DNA of 28,397 nucleotides from a virus: positions 1-28,397 of the IMG/VR virus record IMGVR_UViG_3300006162_000043. One strand, given 5' to 3'. The position numbers and the translations under genes are program-made. The notes under the pieces were generated by a model. It had not been told where the DNA came from. It saw nothing but the letters and a program-made list of their open reading frames with translations, and searched no databases. Each line of letters begins with the position of its first letter. The first letter of the stretch is position 1. Shown here in pieces: positions 25,143 through 28,397 of this stretch.

Positions 25143-26866
25143 AATCGTTTCTGGAACTTGTAGAAGAACAAGACCACACACTGAAGCCAGTGGTGATGGC
25201 GTTCGGTCGCATGAATCCTCCTACGATTGGTCATGGAAAGGTCATCGACAAGGTTCATGAGTTGGCAGATAAGCACTCTGCTCCTCACACCGTTGTACTT
25301 TCACACTCACAGGACACCAAGAAGAATCCTCTGTCTCCTGCACAGAAGGTCAAGCACGCCACCCGAGCATTCCCAAACACACATTTCGAAGCGGCATCAA
25401 AAGAGAGTCCTTCCATCCTCCACCACGCCAAGAAACTCTATGACGCCGGACATAGGCACCTAATCATCGTTGCAGGCTCAGATCGCCAAGAGCATTTCCA
25501 AAAACTTCTCCATCAATACAATGGTCACCCAGACCACTATAACTTCAAGAAGATCGAAGTGAAGTCGGCTGGTCCCCGTGACCCTGATGCCGAGGGAGCA
25601 GAAGGAATGTCCGCATCCAAGATGCGCGAACACGCCAAGAATAACAAGTTCCATGAGTTCAAGAAGGGACTCCCATCCCATATGCCTGAACACCACGCAC
25701 AATCACTCTTCAAGGACGTGCGCAAGGGCATGGGTCTCCATGAAGATATTGGTCGTGGTTTATTCAAGGCTATCTTCGTGACCGGCGGACCTGGATCGGG
25801 CAAGGACCTTATCATCCGCGAAGGTGTTCCAGAAGCCCGCGCCGTGGAACTAGATGCCACCCAAGCAATGAACTTCCTGAAGCAAGAAGCCATCCGCGAG
25901 CGCAAGCCACTCATCATCAACACGACAGCCGACAATGCCGAACGTATTTCCCAGATCAAAGAGGAACTGGAAGAACTTGGCTACATGACCATGATGGTCT
26001 ATGTTGACACAACCAACGAAATCAGTCAGCAAAGAAACAAGAACCTGAAGCGCATGATTGAAGAACAGGTTCGTCTTGAAAAGTGGACCAAATCGCAGCA
26101 ATCGAAGGTCTATTTCCATGACCTTTTCGAGGACTTCAACCTCTTCAAGAATAATGACGAACTGGAAGTGGTGGAAGAACACATCACCGATGTATACGAA
26201 CACATCAATGAGTTCTTGGATTGCGATATTGTCAATGAGGTCGCCAAGGATTGGTTGAGAGAACATGGTAAGCTGGATATCAACAAGGAAATCGCAGCAT
26301 TATTTGAAGAACCAGTCAAGAAGCGTAAGGTTCTGAAGGACAACAATAGTCCTGTGGAGCAAATGCTTCGCAAGGCAGGCAAGCAGGATGACGTGCGGGA
26401 TGGCGATGTTCCAGCCAATTCGAGTTACACCTTCAAGACATACGAAGAGAAGGAAGAACCTACATTGACCGTGAACCCTGCTCCGAAGGTTCCAAAGTTC
26501 AGAAAAGACAAGGAAACTGGCAAGGCACAGAGGGCACTCAATGACCCCAACAAGAAAATCCCTGCTACAGGTCTGGGTCCAGAGTATGACACTCGCCAGC
26601 AAGGAACAGCATATCCAGGCGGTCTTGGAAATGTCACCTACAAAGAGGAAACCGATAAATATAAGGGTCCCGAAGAGGGAAAAATCAAGTCCTTCCGAGC
26701 ATTCGTAGAGGCGATAGACAGTCCAGCAGAATCAGGCGGTGATATGGGTGTCGGAGGTGTGCTGAATGGCGCAACAAACTCTGAACCGATACAGACACCA
26801 AAACAAGTTTTCAGAACCGATGTGACCAAAAAGAAGAAAAAGGGAGTTTCAAATGCTAAATCGTAA
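25139..26866 (+). CDS. NMNAT-like nucleotidyltransferase fused to P-loop kinase, with capsid-targeting leader
   Basis: 575 residues. The leader MKSFLELVEE resembles a capsid-targeting sequence. Residues 17-170 form a nucleotidyltransferase of the HxGH type: FGRMNPPTIGHGKVI (T29-IGH) and SASKMR (158-163), equivalent to the ISSTxxR site. Residues 209-330 form a P-loop kinase-like domain with GGPGSGKD (216-223). This domain order resembles the NMN adenylyltransferase/ribosylnicotinamide kinase part of NadR. The C-terminal 200 residues look disordered and contain a second leader-like IKSFRAFVEA (516-525). NAD-related chemistry is inferred; the substrate is unproven. Confidence 0.78.
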   Translation: MKSFLELVEEQDHTLKPVVMAFGRMNPPTIGHGKVIDKVHELADKHSAPHTVVLSHSQDTKKNPLSPAQKVKHATRAFPNTHFEAASKESPSILHHAKKLYDAGHRHLIIVAGSDRQEHFQKLLHQYNGHPDHYNFKKIEVKSAGPRDPDAEGAEGMSASKMREHAKNNKFHEFKKGLPSHMPEHHAQSLFKDVRKGMGLHEDIGRGLFKAIFVTGGPGSGKDLIIREGVPEARAVELDATQAMNFLKQEAIRERKPLIINTTADNAERISQIKEELEELGYMTMMVYVDTTNEISQQRNKNLKRMIEEQVRLEKWTKSQQSKVYFHDLFEDFNLFKNNDELEVVEEHITDVYEHINEFLDCDIVNEVAKDWLREHGKLDINKEIAALFEEPVKKRKVLKDNNSPVEQMLRKAGKQDDVRDGDVPANSSYTFKTYEEKEEPTLTVNPAPKVPKFRKDKETGKAQRALNDPNKKIPATGLGPEYDTRQQGTAYPGGLGNVTYKEETDKYKGPEEGKIKSFRAFVEAIDSPAESGGDMGVGGVLNGATNSEPIQTPKQVFRTDVTKKKKKGVSNAKS

Positions 26867-28397
26867 AGACCCAGTTGCCGATGCTGTCGCAGAAATCCTG
26901 GACGAAGGAATGCAGGGCACCAGCTATGTCGCATTCCATAAAGACACCAAGAAGATTGACTTCGTTGGAAACAAGAAGGCTCGCGACAAGTGGCACCAAG
27001 ACCACAAGGACACCCACCACGTTGGAATGACCATTGGTGCGAAGGTCGGAGATATGTTCGGTCGTTACAATGAAGAAACTGAAACCCATCCTGATGACAA
27101 GAAGGATGAAAAGGAAGATAAGAAACTCATCAAGAAAATGGTGAAGTCTGATTGCCTGAAGAACGAATCCTTCCAACAGAAACTTGATGAACTATCGGAC
27201 AAGGCACTGAAAGGTTATCTTGCCAAGAAAACAACCAATCCTGCCCTGTCCACAAAGAAGGACGAGAAGAATGTCGCCAAGGCTGAACGCAAGTTGGCAG
27301 ATATGCATAAGGAAGAAGTGGAACAAGATGACGACCTGATCGTTGAGGAATACGAAAACGAACAGCAAGAACTGACAGAACGCACGTCCACCGCATATCA
27401 CTTCACCCATACTCCAGGTGACGAAGAAAGCGAAAAGAAGTTGTCGGACCTGAAGGCTAAGGTGAAGGGAAGTGGATACCGTGTTCACTTGAAGGGTCGT
27501 ATCGGAAAAGATAATCCACATGCTGCCGAATACCACAAGGGTGGTTCGCGTAGTGGTTCAAGACACACCCAAACAACCATCCTCAAGAAACACGCCCAGC
27601 GATTCGACGTGTATGTTCATGCCAAGGATTCCCGAAAGGCTGCTGAAGCCAATCGTAAGGCTGGTCTTCCATGGCATCACCAACCAAGTTTCAAGGAAGA
27701 AGTGGAAGACCTTGACGAAGCAGCATCCAAGTTCAAGGAAGGTGATCGCATCACCAAGACCATGGGTGTTCGTATGCACGGACATGTAATCAAACAATTC
27801 GACCGTGGTCAATCAACAGACGGAACCTATGGTTCTGGTTCTTCTCCAAAGCGCGGTGAAGTTCCAGTAAAGTGGGATGATGGTTCGAAGGGCTATGCAC
27901 ACCACTCACACATTGCACTCCATAAGGAAGAAGTTGAGCAAGTCAATGAACTGTCCCACGAAAAACTCGAAGCATACAAGACGGCTGCTCACAAGAAAAG
28001 CATTGAAGCCTACAAGTCAGGTCACTTCAAGAAGGGAGACAAGAGGTCCTTCGGATACATGAAGGCTGTTGAAAAGCAGCACAGAAATGATGAAGAAGTT
28101 CAACTGACAGCCGAAGAAACTGAAGAACTTCTTGGTGAACGCGAAATTGAATCATACAATACGTGGGGTGCAGGAGCAGCAAATCAAGCCAAGGCTCTTG
28201 CCAAGCATTACACGAAGAAAACAGGAGAACTCTGGACACACTTCAAGCATCCAAGAGGCGAAAATAATATGCATGTGGTTATGCCACACAAGCACCTTCC
28301 TGATGTTGAAAAGTCTTTCCATAAGGAAGAAGTGGTTCTTGAAGGTCACACAGACCACGAAGCAATGGCAAAAGAACTTGTCAAGATGCACGGCAAG
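26853..28397 (+). CDS. Virion-type multi-segment protein with repeated KEEV linkers (partial)
   Basis: The frame is open from ATG 26853, overlapping the previous stop by 14 nt, to the window end: 515 codons without a stop. AGGGAG lies about 6 nt upstream. The N-terminus contains AEILDEG, which fits an L-x-E|G prohead-protease site. The protein is made of basic His/Lys-rich segments separated by acidic linkers in which KEEV recurs four times (HKEEVEQ, FKEEVEDL, HKEEVEQV, HKEEVVLE). I do not recognise domains. It is probably a head-core or packaged protein, possibly processed into pieces (inference). Confidence 0.65.
   Translation, partial: MLNRKDPVADAVAEILDEGMQGTSYVAFHKDTKKIDFVGNKKARDKWHQDHKDTHHVGMTIGAKVGDMFGRYNEETETHPDDKKDEKEDKKLIKKMVKSDCLKNESFQQKLDELSDKALKGYLAKKTTNPALSTKKDEKNVAKAERKLADMHKEEVEQDDDLIVEEYENEQQELTERTSTAYHFTHTPGDEESEKKLSDLKAKVKGSGYRVHLKGRIGKDNPHAAEYHKGGSRSGSRHTQTTILKKHAQRFDVYVHAKDSRKAAEANRKAGLPWHHQPSFKEEVEDLDEAASKFKEGDRITKTMGVRMHGHVIKQFDRGQSTDGTYGSGSSPKRGEVPVKWDDGSKGYAHHSHIALHKEEVEQVNELSHEKLEAYKTAAHKKSIEAYKSGHFKKGDKRSFGYMKAVEKQHRNDEEVQLTAEETEELLGEREIESYNTWGAGAANQAKALAKHYTKKTGELWTHFKHPRGENNMHVVMPHKHLPDVEKSFHKEEVVLEGHTDHEAMAKELVKMHGK

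Overview
The window is a segment of a T4-superfamily myovirus (tailed dsDNA phage). Every gene I can support is on the + strand. The evidence is the T4 replication order: gp44 and gp62 clamp loader, RegA, then gp43 DNA polymerase, UvsX, a gp40-position gene and gp41 helicase, with T4-type late-promoter boxes (TATAAATA). The host cannot be named from the sequence. The ribonucleotide reductase tail, dCMP deaminase, phage Cpn10 and virion proteins with T4-like capsid-targeting leaders suggest a large T4-like phage carrying its own nucleotide, translation and folding functions.

Layout. 1-4630: ribonucleotide reductase C-terminus (partial), clamp loader 44-62, an AT-rich HNH endonuclease inserted before regA, a stand-alone tRNA-Arg, a small lipoprotein, dCMP deaminase and a HExxH metallopeptidase-like protein. 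4630-5400: no protein gene. It holds a candidate noncoding RNA of about 670 nt with its own sigma70-like promoter, a 26-bp 5' helix, several internal hairpins and a strong intrinsic terminator. 5500-12800: a very large tRNA array, about 34 recognisable tRNAs plus four tRNA-like elements. With the Arg tRNA at 2917 it covers all 20 amino acids. It is interspersed with small translation, membrane and chaperone genes (DUF2061 protein, alkaline-ceramidase-like membrane hydrolase, YkuK/RNase H-like protein, GGQ release-factor-like protein, Cpn10, SLOG protein, phosphoesterase) and with structured spacers. The array separates regA from gene 43, which are adjacent in T4. 12800-18450: DNA polymerase, UvsX, gp40-position protein, gp41. 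18450-19920: two unknown genes behind a late promoter. 19929-23038: three glycosyltransferase-like genes and a methyltransferase, tightly coupled. 23078-28397: virion-type proteins with MKSF...E leaders resembling the T4 capsid-targeting sequence, a second HNH endonuclease, and an unfinished acidic/basic multi-segment protein running off the end.

Working together: the replication genes form the T4 DNA replication and recombination machine. The tRNA block with the GGQ protein, Cpn10 and nucleotide enzymes looks like a translation-autonomy module, useful if host tRNAs are degraded or mismatched; this role is inferred. The last block probably encodes proteins packaged in the head and delivered with the DNA.

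The most unusual content is RNA: the large ornate RNA at about 4725-5396, a roughly 208-nt RNA at 6581-6788 that carries a tRNA-like domain inside a 17-bp helix, CCA-ended tRNA-like elements without a normal anticodon loop, and tRNAs with unusual variable arms or T loops. All RNA structures were folded by eye and have not been tested computationally.
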